DNA of 35,799 nucleotides from Thiobacillus sp. (GTDB lineage Bacteria; Pseudomonadota; Gammaproteobacteria; Burkholderiales; Thiobacillaceae). The position numbers were made by a program, and so were the translations under genes. Location of the stretch: contig JADFDN010000019.1 in the NCBI GenBank assembly GCA_018262815.1, forward strand, positions 1 through 35,799, in the 5' to 3' direction. Every line of letters starts with the position of its first letter. Position 1 is the stretch's first letter. Below the pieces are notes generated by a model. It worked only from the letters and a program-made list of their open reading frames with translations, was not told the DNA's origin and searched no databases. Positions 16,878 to 27,881 of the stretch are shown one piece after another.

Positions 16878-18038
16878 TTATTTGAGCCTGAAAGCGGCCA
16901 CCGTGCCTTTGACCGTCTGCACCGCGAAACCCGGTCCGATGTCGACCGGAGGCGTGAGCACGCCGCTGTCGACCTTGTCGCGCGCGACGAAACTGCCGTC
17001 ATCGGCCGACAGCACGTGTACATAACCTTCGCCGTCGGCCACCACCACCCAGGCGCCCAGCGCCAGCGGCGCGGTGACCTGGCGGCGTGCCAGCTTGTCC
17101 TGGCGCCAGCCGGCGCGGCCGCTGGTCTTGTCGTAGGCGGTCACGGCATCCTGGTCGTCGGTGACGTAGACATTGCGTTCGTCCATCGCCAGTCCGCTGT
17201 TGCTGGAGGTGTCGCGCGCCCACAGCGGCGCGCCGTTGCGGCGGTCGAAACAGGCGACGCGGCCCTGATAGGCCACCGCACACACTTGGCGCTCGTCCAC
17301 CACCGGATTGCCCATCACGTCGGCCACCCGTTCGAGTTCGGTGGCGCCGCGCGGCAACGCCACTGTGGCTTCCCACAGCTGCGCGCCGTTTGCGGCATTG
17401 AGCGCGACCAGCTTGCCGCCGGGAAATCCGGTGTAGAGCACGTCGTCGCGCACCACCATGCCGCCCGATCCGCGCAGGCTCAGCACCGGCAGATTGCGGG
17501 TGTACAGCCATTTGCGGCTGCCGTCGGCGGCCGCCAGTCCGTGCACACGACCGTCGCCGGTACGCGCGATCACCGTGTCGCCCAGCGCCAGCAGCTGGCC
17601 GGTCACCTGGCTCGACAGCGTCGCTTTCCAGCGCAACTGGCCGTTCGCCAGATCGAGCGCCAGCAGTTCACCCTTGCCACCGCCCGCCAGGGCCAGACCC
17701 TGTCCCGCGCCGGCCCCGGCCGACAGTTTCACGCCGGTGTCGGCGCGCCACACCGTGTTGCCGTTGGCCACCGCAATGCGCACCACCCGGCTGCCGCCTG
17801 CGGCGACCACATCGTCGCCTTCGGCGCGCGGATGGAACAAATGGCCATCAGCGTCGCCGGTGTCGGCTCTCCAGGCTTCTGCAAGACTGGCCGTCGGTTT
17901 GAACTCGACCAGTTCGGCCGGCTTGGCCTTGGCGGGGCCGGAACCGAACCAGCCGCCTACCGTGCGGGACATCGAACCGACCGTGCTGCATCCGGACAGC
18001 GCCAGGGCCAGGCCGACGATCATGATGCGCGTCTTCAC
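16878..18038 (-). CDS. bamB: outer membrane protein assembly factor BamB (lipoprotein)
   Basis: BamB is a lipoprotein beta-propeller that helps BamA insert outer-membrane proteins. The 386-residue protein has a lipoprotein signal peptide (MKTRIMIVGLALALSGC, lipidated C17) followed by repeated PQQ-like blades, with recurring patterns such as ANGNTVWRADTG, ANGQLRWKATL and ANGAQLWEATV. The GTG start at 18038 is firmly set: it has GGAGGAGAAG before it, it overlaps the upstream gene's stop by 4 bases (GTGA), and it gives the signal peptide. Position between yfgM and der is standard. Confidence 0.95.
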   Translation of the reverse strand: MKTRIMIVGLALALSGCSTVGSMSRTVGGWFGSGPAKAKPAELVEFKPTASLAEAWRADTGDADGHLFHPRAEGDDVVAAGGSRVVRIAVANGNTVWRADTGVKLSAGAGAGQGLALAGGGKGELLALDLANGQLRWKATLSSQVTGQLLALGDTVIARTGDGRVHGLAAADGSRKWLYTRNLPVLSLRGSGGMVVRDDVLYTGFPGGKLVALNAANGAQLWEATVALPRGATELERVADVMGNPVVDERQVCAVAYQGRVACFDRRNGAPLWARDTSSNSGLAMDERNVYVTDDQDAVTAYDKTSGRAGWRQDKLARRQVTAPLALGAWVVVADGEGYVHVLSADDGSFVARDKVDSGVLTPPVDIGPGFAVQTVKGTVAAFRLK

Positions 18039-18676
18039 TTGGCTTCTCCTCCCAGCGCGTCGAGCTTCAGTTCGACGATGTTGCGATAAGGGTTGTCTTC
18101 CGCCATTTTTTTGAAGGCGGCCTGGTAGGCGGTACGCGCCTCGGCCGGCTTGCCCTGCGCCAGCAGCACGTCGCCCTTCAGATCGTCGAAGCGGAAGTCG
18201 AATGCATCGCTGTGGCTGGCGGACAGAGTTTTCAGCGCAGCCTCGTATTGCTTCTGGTCGAGCTGCACGCCGGCCAGCCGCAGACGCGCCAGATCCTTGA
18301 CGGCAGGTTCCTTGCTGTTGGCGACGGTCCACTCCAGCTGAGCCTGCGCGCTTTTCGCATCCCTGGCACCGACGTTCAGCTTGGCCAGCAACAGTGCTGC
18401 GCGCGGAGCATAGGCGGTGTCCGGGTACTGGTCGATCAGCATCGCCCCTGCCTCGCGGGCCGCCTTGGGATCGTTGGCCGCCAGCGACTGGGTGAGCTTT
18501 TCATACACGGTGGCGGCTTCGAGGCTTTGCGTCGCCGTGTGGTTCTGCCAGTAGCGCCAGCCGGCCGCCGCCGCGATCACCACGGCCAGACCGACCATGA
18601 CCAGATTGCCCCAGTGCTTCCACCAGGCCTTCAGTTCGTCCAGCCGTTCCTGTTCGTCGAGATCGTAGGTTGCCAT
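18035..18676 (-). CDS. yfgM: YfgM-like TPR ancillary protein (SecYEG/BamB neighbour)
   Basis: A 213-residue inner-membrane protein: short cytoplasmic N-terminus (ATYDLDEQERLDELKAWWKH), one membrane segment (about 25-43), then a periplasmic helical domain with TPR-like repeats rich in Ala and Leu. In Escherichia coli YfgM associates with the SecYEG translocon and periplasmic chaperones such as PpiD. The WKHWGN segment ahead of the membrane helix is typical of the family. It starts 13 bases after hisS and overlaps bamB by 4 bases. Confidence 0.9.
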   Translation of the reverse strand: MATYDLDEQERLDELKAWWKHWGNLVMVGLAVVIAAAAGWRYWQNHTATQSLEAATVYEKLTQSLAANDPKAAREAGAMLIDQYPDTAYAPRAALLLAKLNVGARDAKSAQAQLEWTVANSKEPAVKDLARLRLAGVQLDQKQYEAALKTLSASHSDAFDFRFDDLKGDVLLAQGKPAEARTAYQAAFKKMAEDNPYRNIVELKLDALGGEAK

Positions 18677-18689
18677 CTGCTATGCCTTT

Positions 18690-19955
<1,266 letters not shown>

Positions 19956-19978
19956 AAGTTAATCAACTGAAACGCGGA

Positions 19979-21202
19979 TCACGCAGCGCCGTAATGGCTG
20001 CGCACATAGTCTTCGACGATCGCCTGGAAGTCGGCGGCGATGCGGTCGCCCTTCAGCGTCACGGTCTTCTCGCCATCAACATAGACCGGCGCGACCGGTA
20101 CTTCTCCGGTGCCGGGCAGCGAGATGCCGATGTTGGCGTGCTTGGACTCGCCGGGGCCGTTGACCACGCATCCCATCACCGCCACCTGCATCGACTCGAC
20201 GCCGGCATACTGGCTACGCCAGACCGGCATCTGGTTGCGCAGATAGCTTTCGATATCCTGCGCCAGCTCCTGGAACACGGTCGAGGTGGTGCGTCCACAG
20301 CCCGGGCAGGCGGTGACCTGCGGCGTGAAGGCGCGCAGACCCAGCGCCTGCAGGATTTCCTGGCCGACGCGGACTTCCTGGGTACGATCGCCGCCCGGCT
20401 CGGGCGTGAGCGAAATACGAATGGTGTCGCCGATGCCTTCCTGCAGCAGCACCGCCAGCGCGGCAGTCGAGGCGACAATGCCCTTCGAGCCCATGCCGGC
20501 TTCGGTCAGCCCGAGATGCAGCGGATAGTCGCACTGCGATGCGAGATCGCGGTAGACGGAAATCAGGTCCTGCACCCGGCTCATCTTGCAGGAGAGGATG
20601 ATCTTGTCGCCGCCCAAGCCCAACTCCTCGGCCTTTTTCGCCGATTCCAGCGCCGAGGCGACCATCGCGCGGCGCATCACCACCTCGGCATCTTCCGGCT
20701 CGGCGAGACGCGCGTTGTCGTCCATCATGCGCGCCGCCAGCGCCTGGTCGAGGCTGCCCCAGTTGACGCCGATGCGCACCGGCTTGTCGTAGCGGCACGC
20801 TACCTCGATCAGGGTGGCGAACTGCTCGTCGCGCTTGTTGCCACGGCCGATGTTGCCCGGATTGATGCGCAGCTTGGCCAGCGCCTCGGCGCACTCGGGC
20901 ACCTGGGTCAGGAGCTTGTGGCCGTTGAAATGGAAGTCGCCGATCAGCGGCACGCGACAGCCGAGCGCATCGAGCCGCTCGCGGATGCGCGGCACCGCGG
21001 CGGCGGCTTCCAGCGTGTTGACGGTGAGGCGCACCAGTTCGGAGCCGGCTTCGGCGAGCGCCTGCACCTGGCGCACGGTACCCGTGATGTCGACGGTATC
21101 GGTATTGGTCATCGACTGCACCACGACGGGCGCGTCGCCGCCGACCAGTACCTGACCGATCCGAACCTGACGGGAGGGGCGACGGACAATCCGAGACATC
21201 AT
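19979..21202 (-). CDS. ispG: 4-hydroxy-3-methylbut-2-enyl-diphosphate synthase IspG (GcpE)
   Basis: IspG is the iron-sulfur enzyme that converts methylerythritol cyclodiphosphate to HMBPP in the MEP isoprenoid pathway. The 407-residue protein has the TIM-barrel half beginning with [17 protein letters not shown], and the C-terminal [4Fe-4S] site with C299 and C302 (CPGCGRTT), C345 (GCVVNGPGE) and the conserved E352. A TTG at 21226 would add 8 residues but overlaps the rodZ stop by 11 bases and has no family support. The tandem ATGs at 21202/21199, behind GGAAG, are preferred. It follows rodZ directly. Confidence 0.96.
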   Translation of the reverse strand: MMSRIVRRPSRQVRIGQVLVGGDAPVVVQSMTNTDTVDITGTVRQVQALAEAGSELVRLTVNTLEAAAAVPRIRERLDALGCRVPLIGDFHFNGHKLLTQVPECAEALAKLRINPGNIGRGNKRDEQFATLIEVACRYDKPVRIGVNWGSLDQALAARMMDDNARLAEPEDAEVVMRRAMVASALESAKKAEELGLGGDKIILSCKMSRVQDLISVYRDLASQCDYPLHLGLTEAGMGSKGIVASTAALAVLLQEGIGDTIRISLTPEPGGDRTQEVRVGQEILQALGLRAFTPQVTACPGCGRTTSTVFQELAQDIESYLRNQMPVWRSQYAGVESMQVAVMGCVVNGPGESKHANIGISLPGTGEVPVAPVYVDGEKTVTLKGDRIAADFQAIVEDYVRSHYGAA

Positions 21203-21215
21203 TCTTCCAGAGTGG

Positions 21216-22058
21216 CTATTCTTCAAGTGTGAAACGGGCGACCGTCACTGCGATATACGGCTTCAAATCGATGGGGCGACCGTTATAGGTCATGTGCGTT
21301 TGCGTGGCGTTGCCGATCACCAGATCGAACGGCGGCTGGCCGCGAACTTCGATACGGCTGCCGGGCGGATTCAGCTGGCGATGCAGCATGCGGCCCGTGG
21401 CATCGCTGATTTCGACCCAGGATTCATCGCCGAATTCGAGCTGCAGCGTCCCCTCGGCGGCCGGAGACTCGGGAACGGCGGGGGCCGCGGGCGCCCCGGC
21501 CTCGGCGGGTTCGGTGGCAGTCGTTGCAGGCTCGGATGGCGGGACGGGAGGCGCTTCGACGGCTGCGGCAGGCGGCGGAACGTCCGCCGGCTTCGATGCC
21601 GGCGCGGCAGCGGGCGCGGCCACCGGAGGGGGACGCACCCCGGAGCGCGCCTGATAGGTCGAGGCTTCCTCGCCTTCGCTGTTGAGCCACCAGTACAGCG
21701 CAATCGGCGCCGCCACCACCACCAGCACACCAAGCATCAACAGGATCAGCCAGGGCGAGGTCAGCCAGGAACGCGGCAAGGGCGGCTCGACACGACTGAC
21801 CGGACCCGGCTCGGCCGGCGCGCCTTCCATGCGTGCCAGCAGCGCATCGGGCGCCAGACCCAGCAGACGGGCATAGTTGCGGACAAACCCGCGGGCGAAC
21901 ACAGGCTGGCCGAGACTCTCGAAATCACCCGTTTCCATCGCCTCGATCTGGCGATGCATCAGGCGCAGGCGTGCGGCAGCCTCTTCCAGCGTCATGCCCT
22001 GCGCTTCGCGCGCTTCACGCAGGACCTGTCCGATCGAATCCTGAGCGTTCTCGCTCAT
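21216..22058 (-). CDS. rodZ: cytoskeleton/cell-shape protein RodZ
   Basis: RodZ links MreB filaments to the membrane and the elongation machinery. The 280-residue protein has an N-terminal helix-turn-helix domain of the HTH_25 type (about 8-75, with [20 protein letters not shown]), a single membrane segment ([22 protein letters not shown], about 103-124), a Pro/Ala-rich periplasmic linker (about 140-200) and a C-terminal beta domain (DUF4115; [19 protein letters not shown]). It overlaps pilF by 4 bases upstream. The arrangement pilF-rodZ-ispG-hisS is typical. Confidence 0.94.
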   Translation of the reverse strand: MSENAQDSIGQVLREAREAQGMTLEEAAARLRLMHRQIEAMETGDFESLGQPVFARGFVRNYARLLGLAPDALLARMEGAPAEPGPVSRVEPPLPRSWLTSPWLILLMLGVLVVVAAPIALYWWLNSEGEEASTYQARSGVRPPPVAAPAAAPASKPADVPPPAAAVEAPPVPPSEPATTATEPAEAGAPAAPAVPESPAAEGTLQLEFGDESWVEISDATGRMLHRQLNPPGSRIEVRGQPPFDLVIGNATQTHMTYNGRPIDLKPYIAVTVARFTLEE

Positions 22059-22822
22059 TCGTATTGTCCCGCCAGCAGCCGCCGCGCCTCTTCCGAATCA
22101 GGAAAGCGCTTGCGCAGCTGCAGGCCGTAGGCCGCTTCCTGCGCACGGTCGCCCAGCTTGCGTTCCAGCCGCACCCCCAGCCACAGGCTTTCCGCGGTCG
22201 GCGGCGCCAGTTCGGCATGGCGGCCCAACAGGCGCTGTGTTTCCATCATCCGGCCCTGGCGAAAATGCAGCCCGGCCATTTTCAGGATCGTGTTGGGGTT
22301 ATCGGGTTGCAGCTTGAGGGACTTCAGGAGGTTGGCTTCGGCCAGCGCGAGGTCGCCTTTCCTTTCGGCGCACAAACCGGCGCTGGCCATGGCCTGCTCG
22401 GGCTGCGCATACAGCGGGTTGCGCAACGCAGCGCTGAACTGTTCGAGACCTTCATCGTAACGACCGCGCGTGCAGAGGAACCAGCCGTAGTTCGTGCGCG
22501 TTTCCGAATCGTTGCGATCCAGCTCGATGGCACGGCGGAAGTTTTCCTCGGCCAGCTTGTCTTCGGCCAGTTCCATGTAGATCAGGCCGTAGATGTTGTA
22601 GGCTGGTCCGAAGCGGTTGTCGGCGGTGATCGCCTTGCGCAGTTCGTCGAGCGCGATCTTGTACTGGGCACGGGCCAGATAAGCTTGGGCCAGATCAGTG
22701 AAGGCCCGCGCGCGCTGGCGGCTTTCGCTGTTGACCTGGGTGCTGGCCACGCCGCTTTCCCCGGCAGGCTGGCCTGCACAGCCTGCCAGCAGGGCTGCCG
22801 CCATCACGATCCATTTTTTCAC
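22055..22822 (-). CDS. pilF: type IV pilus biogenesis/stability lipoprotein PilF (PilW)
   Basis: This outer-membrane lipoprotein helps PilQ secretin assembly in type IV pilus systems. The 255-residue protein has a lipoprotein signal ([15 protein letters not shown], lipidated C15) and then tandem TPR repeats, seen as recurring A-Y-x-N-x-G-L/Y patterns such as [20 protein letters not shown] and [20 protein letters not shown]. It overlaps rlmN by 4 bases upstream and rodZ by 4 bases downstream, so the three are translationally coupled. No other pilus genes lie in the window; this locus is commonly separate from them. Confidence 0.92.
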   Translation of the reverse strand: MKKWIVMAAALLAGCAGQPAGESGVASTQVNSESRQRARAFTDLAQAYLARAQYKIALDELRKAITADNRFGPAYNIYGLIYMELAEDKLAEENFRRAIELDRNDSETRTNYGWFLCTRGRYDEGLEQFSAALRNPLYAQPEQAMASAGLCAERKGDLALAEANLLKSLKLQPDNPNTILKMAGLHFRQGRMMETQRLLGRHAELAPPTAESLWLGVRLERKLGDRAQEAAYGLQLRKRFPDSEEARRLLAGQYE

Positions 22823-23922
22823 GCTGCCTCCTTGTGCATCCGTTTCATCACGCGCCCGCTCTTGTCGGCCACCTTGCCGGCCAGCTGACCGCAGGCCGCA
22901 TCGATATCGTCGCCGCGCGTCTTGCGCGTGGTCACCACATAACCCGCATCCTGCAAAATTTCGCGGAACGCCCGCATCGCATCGGCACGCGGTTTTTCAT
23001 AGCCGGAATCCGGGAACGGATTGAACGGGATCAGGTTGAACTTGCACGGCACGTCGCGCGTCAGCTCGATCAGCTGGCGCGCATGCTCGGGCGCATCGTT
23101 GACGCCGGCCAGCATCACGTATTCGAACGTGATGAAGTCGCGCGGCGCATGCACCAGATAGCGCCGGCACGCGGCCATCAGCTCGCGCAATGGATACTTC
23201 TTGTTGATCGGCACGATCTGGTCGCGCAGCGCGTCGTTGGGCGCGTGCAGGCTCACTGCCAGCGCCACCGGACAGCGCTCGGCCAGGCGGTCCATCGCCG
23301 GCACCAGGCCTGAGGTCGACACCGTCACCCGCCGCCGCGACAGGCCGTAGGCATGGTCGTCGAGCATGATGCCGAGCGCAGTCACCACGTTCTCGAAATT
23401 CGCCAGCGGCTCGCCCATCCCCATCATCACCACGTTGGTGACCGGCCGGTCCGAAATCTCGCCGGTGGTGCGATTGGGCTCGGTCTTCAGGCTGTGGTGC
23501 GCCACCCACAGCTGGCCGATGATCTCGGCCACCGTCAGGTTGCGATTGAAGCCCTGCCGCCCGGTCGAGCAGAAGGTGCATTCCAGCGCGCAGCCCACCT
23601 GCGACGACACGCACAGCGTACCGCGGTCGTCCTCGGGAATGAACACGGTCTCGATGCCGTTGGCGACGCCGACGTCGAACAGCCACTTGCGCGTGCCGTC
23701 GGTCGAGGTATGCGCGTAACTGATCGCAGGCGCCTGCACCACCGCCTGCTGCTGCAGTTTCTCGCGCAGGCTCTTGGCGATGTCGGTCATCTGCGCGAAG
23801 TCGGCCACTCCGGACTGATGCATCCAGTGGAACACCTGCCTGGCGCGAAACGGCTTCTCGCCGAGTTCGGTGAACCAGGCGGTCAGTGCTTCGAGGTCGA
23901 AATCAAGCAGGTTTTGCGGCAT
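22819..23922 (-). CDS. rlmN: dual-specificity RNA methyltransferase RlmN
   Basis: RlmN is a radical-SAM enzyme that methylates C2 of A2503 in 23S rRNA and A37 in some tRNAs. The 367-residue protein has the CxxxCxxC cluster motif CALECTFC (C111, C115, C118), the [16 protein letters not shown]-binding segment, and the methyl-carrying C-terminal cysteine C344 ([11 protein letters not shown]). All hallmark residues are present. It begins 10 bases after ndk and overlaps pilF by 4 bases. Confidence 0.97.
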   Translation of the reverse strand: MPQNLLDFDLEALTAWFTELGEKPFRARQVFHWMHQSGVADFAQMTDIAKSLREKLQQQAVVQAPAISYAHTSTDGTRKWLFDVGVANGIETVFIPEDDRGTLCVSSQVGCALECTFCSTGRQGFNRNLTVAEIIGQLWVAHHSLKTEPNRTTGEISDRPVTNVVMMGMGEPLANFENVVTALGIMLDDHAYGLSRRRVTVSTSGLVPAMDRLAERCPVALAVSLHAPNDALRDQIVPINKKYPLRELMAACRRYLVHAPRDFITFEYVMLAGVNDAPEHARQLIELTRDVPCKFNLIPFNPFPDSGYEKPRADAMRAFREILQDAGYVVTTRKTRGDDIDAACGQLAGKVADKSGRVMKRMHKEAA

Positions 23923-23932
23923 CAGGGGGCGA

Positions 23933-24361
23933 TCAGCGTCCGGCGTAGACTTCGCTCGCCGGGAAGAAGTAGGCGATTTCGATTGCCGCAGTTTCCGGCG
24001 CGTCGGAACCGTGCACGGCGTTGGCGTCGATGCTCTCGGCGAAGTCGGCGCGGATGGTGCCGGGCTCGGCCTTCTTCGGATCGGTCGCGCCCATCAGCGC
24101 ACGATTTTTCGCGATCGCTTCCTCGCCTTCCAGTACCTGCAGCACCACCGGACCCGACACCATGAAGTCGACCAGATCCTTGAAGAAGGGACGATCCTTG
24201 TGCACGGCGTAGAAGCCTTCGGCTTCCTGGCGCGACAGGTGCTTCATTTTCGACGCCACCACCTTGAGGCCATTGCTCTCGAAGCGGCTGACGATCTTGC
24301 CGATCACGTTCTTGGCGACGGCATCGGGCTTGATGATGGAAAAAGTACGCTGAACAGCCAT
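23933..24361 (-). CDS. ndk: nucleoside diphosphate kinase
   Basis: Ndk equilibrates nucleoside di- and triphosphates through a phosphohistidine. The 142-residue protein starts [18 protein letters not shown] and carries the active-site H117 in [12 protein letters not shown]. The ATG at 24361 has GGAG about 8 bases upstream; an earlier in-frame start (24397) would add 12 hydrophobic residues with no family match. It heads the ndk-rlmN-pilF-rodZ-ispG-hisS-yfgM-bamB gene string. The 155-base gap upstream (24362-24516) contains an unusually A/T-rich tract on a GC-rich background, which probably holds the promoter, but I cannot assign -35/-10 boxes. Confidence 0.97.
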   Translation of the reverse strand: MAVQRTFSIIKPDAVAKNVIGKIVSRFESNGLKVVASKMKHLSRQEAEGFYAVHKDRPFFKDLVDFMVSGPVVLQVLEGEEAIAKNRALMGATDPKKAEPGTIRADFAESIDANAVHGSDAPETAAIEIAYFFPASEVYAGR

Positions 24362-24516
24362 GGGAACACTCCGGAAAAATATGAAAAAAACGATCAAAAA
24401 ACCATGAAAATCAGTCTGCTAGGATAACACGCCGCAGCCCGGGCTGTCTTGTCCTGCCGCCTGTGCAGGCGCATGGACGGCATTTGCGGCGCGGCGCCAG
24501 CCAGCCGACCGCAGGA

Positions 24517-25860
24517 TTACCGCTCGACGCGCGGCCACACCCCCGGTTCGCCCGGCCCGGCAAGCAGATCGGCATCGAAGCCGATGCTCTCCGCCCACGC
24601 CAGTCGTCCGTCGCACCACAACAGCGGCAGACACGCACGCTGCCAGGGCGGAACGGCGTGCTCCTGCAGCAGATTCTTAAGGCTGCGATGGGGACCGCCC
24701 GGGTGCAGCCGCAGGCGCTCGCCGCCCTGCCGCACCCCCAGCGTCACCTCGCTCGCTGCCAGCGATTCCCGCCTCAGGCCCGCGCCTGTCACCGCATCCA
24801 TCCGCACCTGCACCCCGGCAGCCGGCACCCGGAGCGAGGCCTCGCCATTCCAGCGAACAGGCGCGACCGCGGCCGGCGCGGCCGGCGCGAGATAGGCGCC
24901 GCCGCGATAGCGCCAGACATCCAGCTGCCCCAGCTTGACGCACACGCGCGCATCGTCGCGCGCATCCCGCAACTGATGCAGGGCTTCGTTGAGGCGCCGC
25001 GCACTGGGCTGCGGCAGACCGCGCAGCTCGATGAAATGGCGCAGCAGATTGCGTGCACGCGGCAGGGTCAAGCCCGCAAGCACCGAGCAATCGAGGCGCT
25101 CGCCGTCGATGGCCGCGCTGGCGTCAAGCCGCGCCAGGTCGTCCAGCAATTCTGCGGCGTCCGCCTGCAGGACGGCGGCACGCGCCAGGGTGGCGCCGCT
25201 GCCGGGGAAATGCGCGGCCAGCAGCGGCATCACCTGCAGGCGCAGTGCATTGCGGCGGTAGCGGACGTCCCGGTTGCTCTCGTCGTCGACCCAGTCCAAA
25301 CCCTGTCTCTGCGCATAATCCAGCAGATCGGCGCGCCGCACGCCCAACAGCGGCCGCAGATGCGCGGCCCGCCAGCCTGACCGCTGCTGTAGCTCGGCCA
25401 TCGCAGCCAGGCCTTTAGGCCCGGCGCCGCGCAGCAGTTGCAGCAGCAGCGTCTCGGCCTGGTCGTCCTGCTGATGCGCGGTAAGCAGGAAATCCGCGTC
25501 CAGCGACGCGAAAACACGCTGGCGCTCACGCCGCGCGGCCGCCTCGATGCCGGCCGCGTCGTCGCGCGCGATCCGGACTCGATGGAGGTGCAGGTCAATG
25601 GCATGGGATGCGCACTGCCGGGCGCAAAAATCGGCCCAGTCGTCGGCATGCGGGGACAGGCCGTGGTGCACGTGTACGGCCTGCAAGACAAAGGGATGCT
25701 GGTCGCGCAGCGCCACCAGGACATGCAGCAGAACAACCGAATCGAGACCGCCAGACAGCCCCAGCACCAGCCGCGCATGCGGAGGAACATGGCGGGCCAG
25801 ACTATCCGCCACCTCCGAAACGACGGGTTTACTTGGCAGGGGTTTCCTTGAAGCTGCCAT
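24517..25860 (-). CDS. tilS: tRNA(Ile)-lysidine synthetase TilS
   Basis: TilS attaches lysine to C34 of tRNA-Ile(CAU), switching it to read AUA. The 447-residue protein has the N-type ATP pyrophosphatase loop [14 protein letters not shown] (33-46, core SGGLDS 36-41), the VHVHHGLS segment and the [16 protein letters not shown] motif. C-terminal substrate-binding domains include [20 protein letters not shown]. The start at 25860 lies inside the last 32 bases of accA, an accA-tilS coupling common in Betaproteobacteria. Confidence 0.94.
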   Translation of the reverse strand: MAASRKPLPSKPVVSEVADSLARHVPPHARLVLGLSGGLDSVVLLHVLVALRDQHPFVLQAVHVHHGLSPHADDWADFCARQCASHAIDLHLHRVRIARDDAAGIEAAARRERQRVFASLDADFLLTAHQQDDQAETLLLQLLRGAGPKGLAAMAELQQRSGWRAAHLRPLLGVRRADLLDYAQRQGLDWVDDESNRDVRYRRNALRLQVMPLLAAHFPGSGATLARAAVLQADAAELLDDLARLDASAAIDGERLDCSVLAGLTLPRARNLLRHFIELRGLPQPSARRLNEALHQLRDARDDARVCVKLGQLDVWRYRGGAYLAPAAPAAVAPVRWNGEASLRVPAAGVQVRMDAVTGAGLRRESLAASEVTLGVRQGGERLRLHPGGPHRSLKNLLQEHAVPPWQRACLPLLWCDGRLAWAESIGFDADLLAGPGEPGVWPRVER

Positions 25861-26797
25861 ATGCCCGCAGACGCTGATAGCGCGCGGTCAGCAGGGCATC
25901 GAGCGGCGGCTTGCGCAACTCGGCCAGGGTTTCGGTCAGCGCACGGCGCATCGACTGGAACATGGCGTCCCAGTCCCGCTGCGCGCCGCCCAGCGGTTCT
26001 TCGATGACACGGTCGACCAGCCCGTTGGCTTTCAGACGGTCGGCGGTGATGCCCAGGGTTTCGGCGGCGACCGAAGCCTTGTCGGCGCTCTTCCACAGAA
26101 TCGAGGCACAGCCTTCCGGCGAGATCACCGAATAGGTGGAATATTGCAGGATCAGCGTGCGGTCGCCGACGCCGATCGCCAGTGCGCCGCCGGAACCGCC
26201 CTCACCGACGATGGTGCAGATGATGGGCGTTTTCAGTTCCGCCATCACGTACAGGTTGCGCGCGATGGCTTCGGACTGGCCGCGTTCCTCCGCACCGATG
26301 CCGGGATACGCGCCGGGGGTATCGATGAAGGTGAAGATCGGCAACCTGAACTTCTCGGCCAGGCGCATCAGGCGCAGGGCCTTGCGATAGCCCTCGGGAC
26401 GCGGCATGCCGAAATTGCGGACAATTTTTTCCTTGGTGTCGCGGCCCTTCTGGTGGCCGATCACCATGACCGGCTCGCCGTTGAAGCGCGCCATGCCGCC
26501 GACGATCGCGGCGTCGTCTGCGTAAGCGCGGTCGCCGTGCAGTTCGGAGAAATCGGTGAACAGCCCCTGCACGTAATCGAGCGTGTAGGGCCGCTGCGGA
26601 TGGCGTGCGACCTGCGACACCTGCCAGGCATTGAGCTTGGCGTAGATGTCCTTGGTCAGCGTCTGGCTCTTCTTCTGCAGGCGGCGGATTTCCTCCGAGA
26701 TGTCCAGGGCGGAATCGTCCTGCACGAAGCGCAGCTCTTCGATCTTGGCTTCGAGCTCAGCGATCGGCTGCTCGAAATCGAGGAAGGTGATTTTCAT
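25829..26797 (-). CDS. accA: acetyl-CoA carboxylase carboxyltransferase subunit alpha
   Basis: AccA pairs with AccD to transfer carboxyl from biotin to acetyl-CoA, making malonyl-CoA for fatty acid synthesis. The 322-residue protein begins [19 protein letters not shown] and has family signatures [39 protein letters not shown]-type glycine loops (here [20 protein letters not shown]) and [15 protein letters not shown]. The ATG at 26797 is preferred over a TTG one codon upstream. A TAGAAT -10-like element lies on the minus strand at 26829-26834, about 30 bases upstream, but without a good -35. tilS follows with a 32-base overlap. Confidence 0.96.
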   Translation of the reverse strand: MKITFLDFEQPIAELEAKIEELRFVQDDSALDISEEIRRLQKKSQTLTKDIYAKLNAWQVSQVARHPQRPYTLDYVQGLFTDFSELHGDRAYADDAAIVGGMARFNGEPVMVIGHQKGRDTKEKIVRNFGMPRPEGYRKALRLMRLAEKFRLPIFTFIDTPGAYPGIGAEERGQSEAIARNLYVMAELKTPIICTIVGEGGSGGALAIGVGDRTLILQYSTYSVISPEGCASILWKSADKASVAAETLGITADRLKANGLVDRVIEEPLGGAQRDWDAMFQSMRRALTETLAELRKPPLDALLTARYQRLRAYGSFKETPAK

Positions 26798-26863
26798 CAA
26801 GCAATCACAGAAAACAGGTTAGCCGGGCATTCTAGCAGCCCGCCACCACTTTCCGTGAGCTTC

Positions 26864-27346
26864 TCAATGATGGTGATGGCCGTGCGCACCATGTGCGTGG
26901 CGATGTTCGACCTCGTCCGCCGAGGCGGCACGCACTTCGGCGACCACGCACTGGAAATGCACCGCCTGGCCGGCATAGGGGTGGTTGCCGTCGACCACCA
27001 CCTTATCCTCCGCGATGTCGGTCACGGTGTAGAGCATTTCCTCGCTGCCGTCGACCGGCGAGCCGACGAACTGCATGCCGATCTCGATGTCGGGAGGGAA
27101 GGCCTCGCGCGGCTCCAGCCGCACCAGGTCATCTTCGTATTCGCCGAAGGCATCGGCCGGCTGCAGCTTGAGGTCGATCTTGTCGCCCACGGCCTTGCCT
27201 TCCAGTGCCTGTTCGACCAGCGGGAAGATGTTGTCGTAGCCCCCGTGCAGGTAGCTGACCGGTTCGTCGCTCTCTTCCAGCAGCTTGCCCTCCATGTCCT
27301 TGACGATGTAGGTGATGGTGACGACGGTGTCCTTGCCGATATTCAC
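26864..27346 (-). CDS. slyD: FKBP-type peptidyl-prolyl isomerase SlyD
   Basis: SlyD is a prolyl isomerase, chaperone and metal-binding protein that feeds nickel to hydrogenase maturation in some bacteria. The 160-residue protein has the FKBP core (VVTITYIVKDMEGKLLEES, then SYLHGGYDNIFPLVEQALEG), the insert-in-flap chaperone domain (about 72-125), and a histidine-rich C-terminus HRHAHGAHGHHHH (148-160), a short metal-binding tail. The GTG start at 27346 overlaps the bcp stop by 4 bases, so it is translationally coupled to the peroxiredoxin gene. Confidence 0.94.
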   Translation of the reverse strand: MNIGKDTVVTITYIVKDMEGKLLEESDEPVSYLHGGYDNIFPLVEQALEGKAVGDKIDLKLQPADAFGEYEDDLVRLEPREAFPPDIEIGMQFVGSPVDGSEEMLYTVTDIAEDKVVVDGNHPYAGQAVHFQCVVAEVRAASADEVEHRHAHGAHGHHHH

Positions 27347-27807
27347 TTGAGTTCCTTTACCAGTTGAAGCACTTCCGCCGCGTGACCGCGGCTGGAAACG
27401 CCGTACAGGGCATGACGGATGACGCCCTGTTTGTCGATGACGAACGTGGATCGCACCGGGCTCTTGCGCACGACGCCGTCCACTTCCTTGTCCTGCAGCA
27501 CGCCGTAGGCAGCGCTGGTGACCTGCTCCTTGTCCGCCAGCAGCCGCACGCTGATGCCGTGCTTGTCGCGAAACTCACCATGCTTGATGCAGTCGTCGCG
27601 CGACACGCCGAGCACGCTGGCACCCAGCCTGGCGAAGTCGTCTTCCAGTTCGGAAAACTCGATCGCCTCGGTGGTGCACCCCGGCGTGTCGTCGCGCATG
27701 TAGAAATACAGCACGAGCGTCTTGCCCCGAAACTGGGACAGCTCGACGATGTTCATGTCCGCGTCCGGATTGGAAAAATCCGGCGCGCGGTCTCCTGCTT
27801 TCAGCAT
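27343..27807 (-). CDS. bcp: thioredoxin-dependent peroxiredoxin (Bcp/PrxQ family)
   Basis: Bcp reduces hydrogen and organic peroxides. The 154-residue protein has the thioredoxin-like fold with the peroxidatic cysteine in DTPGCTTEAIEF (C44). The resolving cysteine found five residues later in Escherichia coli Bcp is an isoleucine here (I49), and the only other cysteine is C73 (RDDCIKHG), so it is either a 1-Cys enzyme or uses C73. The ATG at 27807 has GGAG about 8 bases upstream; a GTG at 27819 is less likely. It is divergent from the ribosomal oxygenase gene, and slyD follows with a 4-base overlap. A TAGAAT (27838-27843, minus strand) may be its -10. Confidence 0.94.
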   Translation of the reverse strand: MLKAGDRAPDFSNPDADMNIVELSQFRGKTLVLYFYMRDDTPGCTTEAIEFSELEDDFARLGASVLGVSRDDCIKHGEFRDKHGISVRLLADKEQVTSAAYGVLQDKEVDGVVRKSPVRSTFVIDKQGVIRHALYGVSSRGHAAEVLQLVKELK

Positions 27808-27868
27808 GGCGGGCTCCACCGTGTATTTTTCGGCAGCATTCTAACAGGGGGGCGTCCAAACACATCGT

Positions 27869-27874
27869 TATAAT
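27869..27874 (+). promoter_or_regulatory. TATAAT -10 element giving a leaderless oxygenase transcript
   Basis: A perfect TATAAT ends 7 bases before the ATG at 27882. With normal spacing the transcript would start at 27881-27882, so at or next to the A of the start codon. No Shine-Dalgarno is present. The -35 region (near 27846) has no consensus match, so an activator or an unusual sigma context may be needed. Confidence 0.55.
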
Positions 27875-27881
27875 TCCGCGA

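Noticed and set aside
21203-21226. TTG start for ispG at 21226
   Set aside because: It overlaps the rodZ stop and the added residues have no family match; tandem ATGs behind GGAAG fit better.
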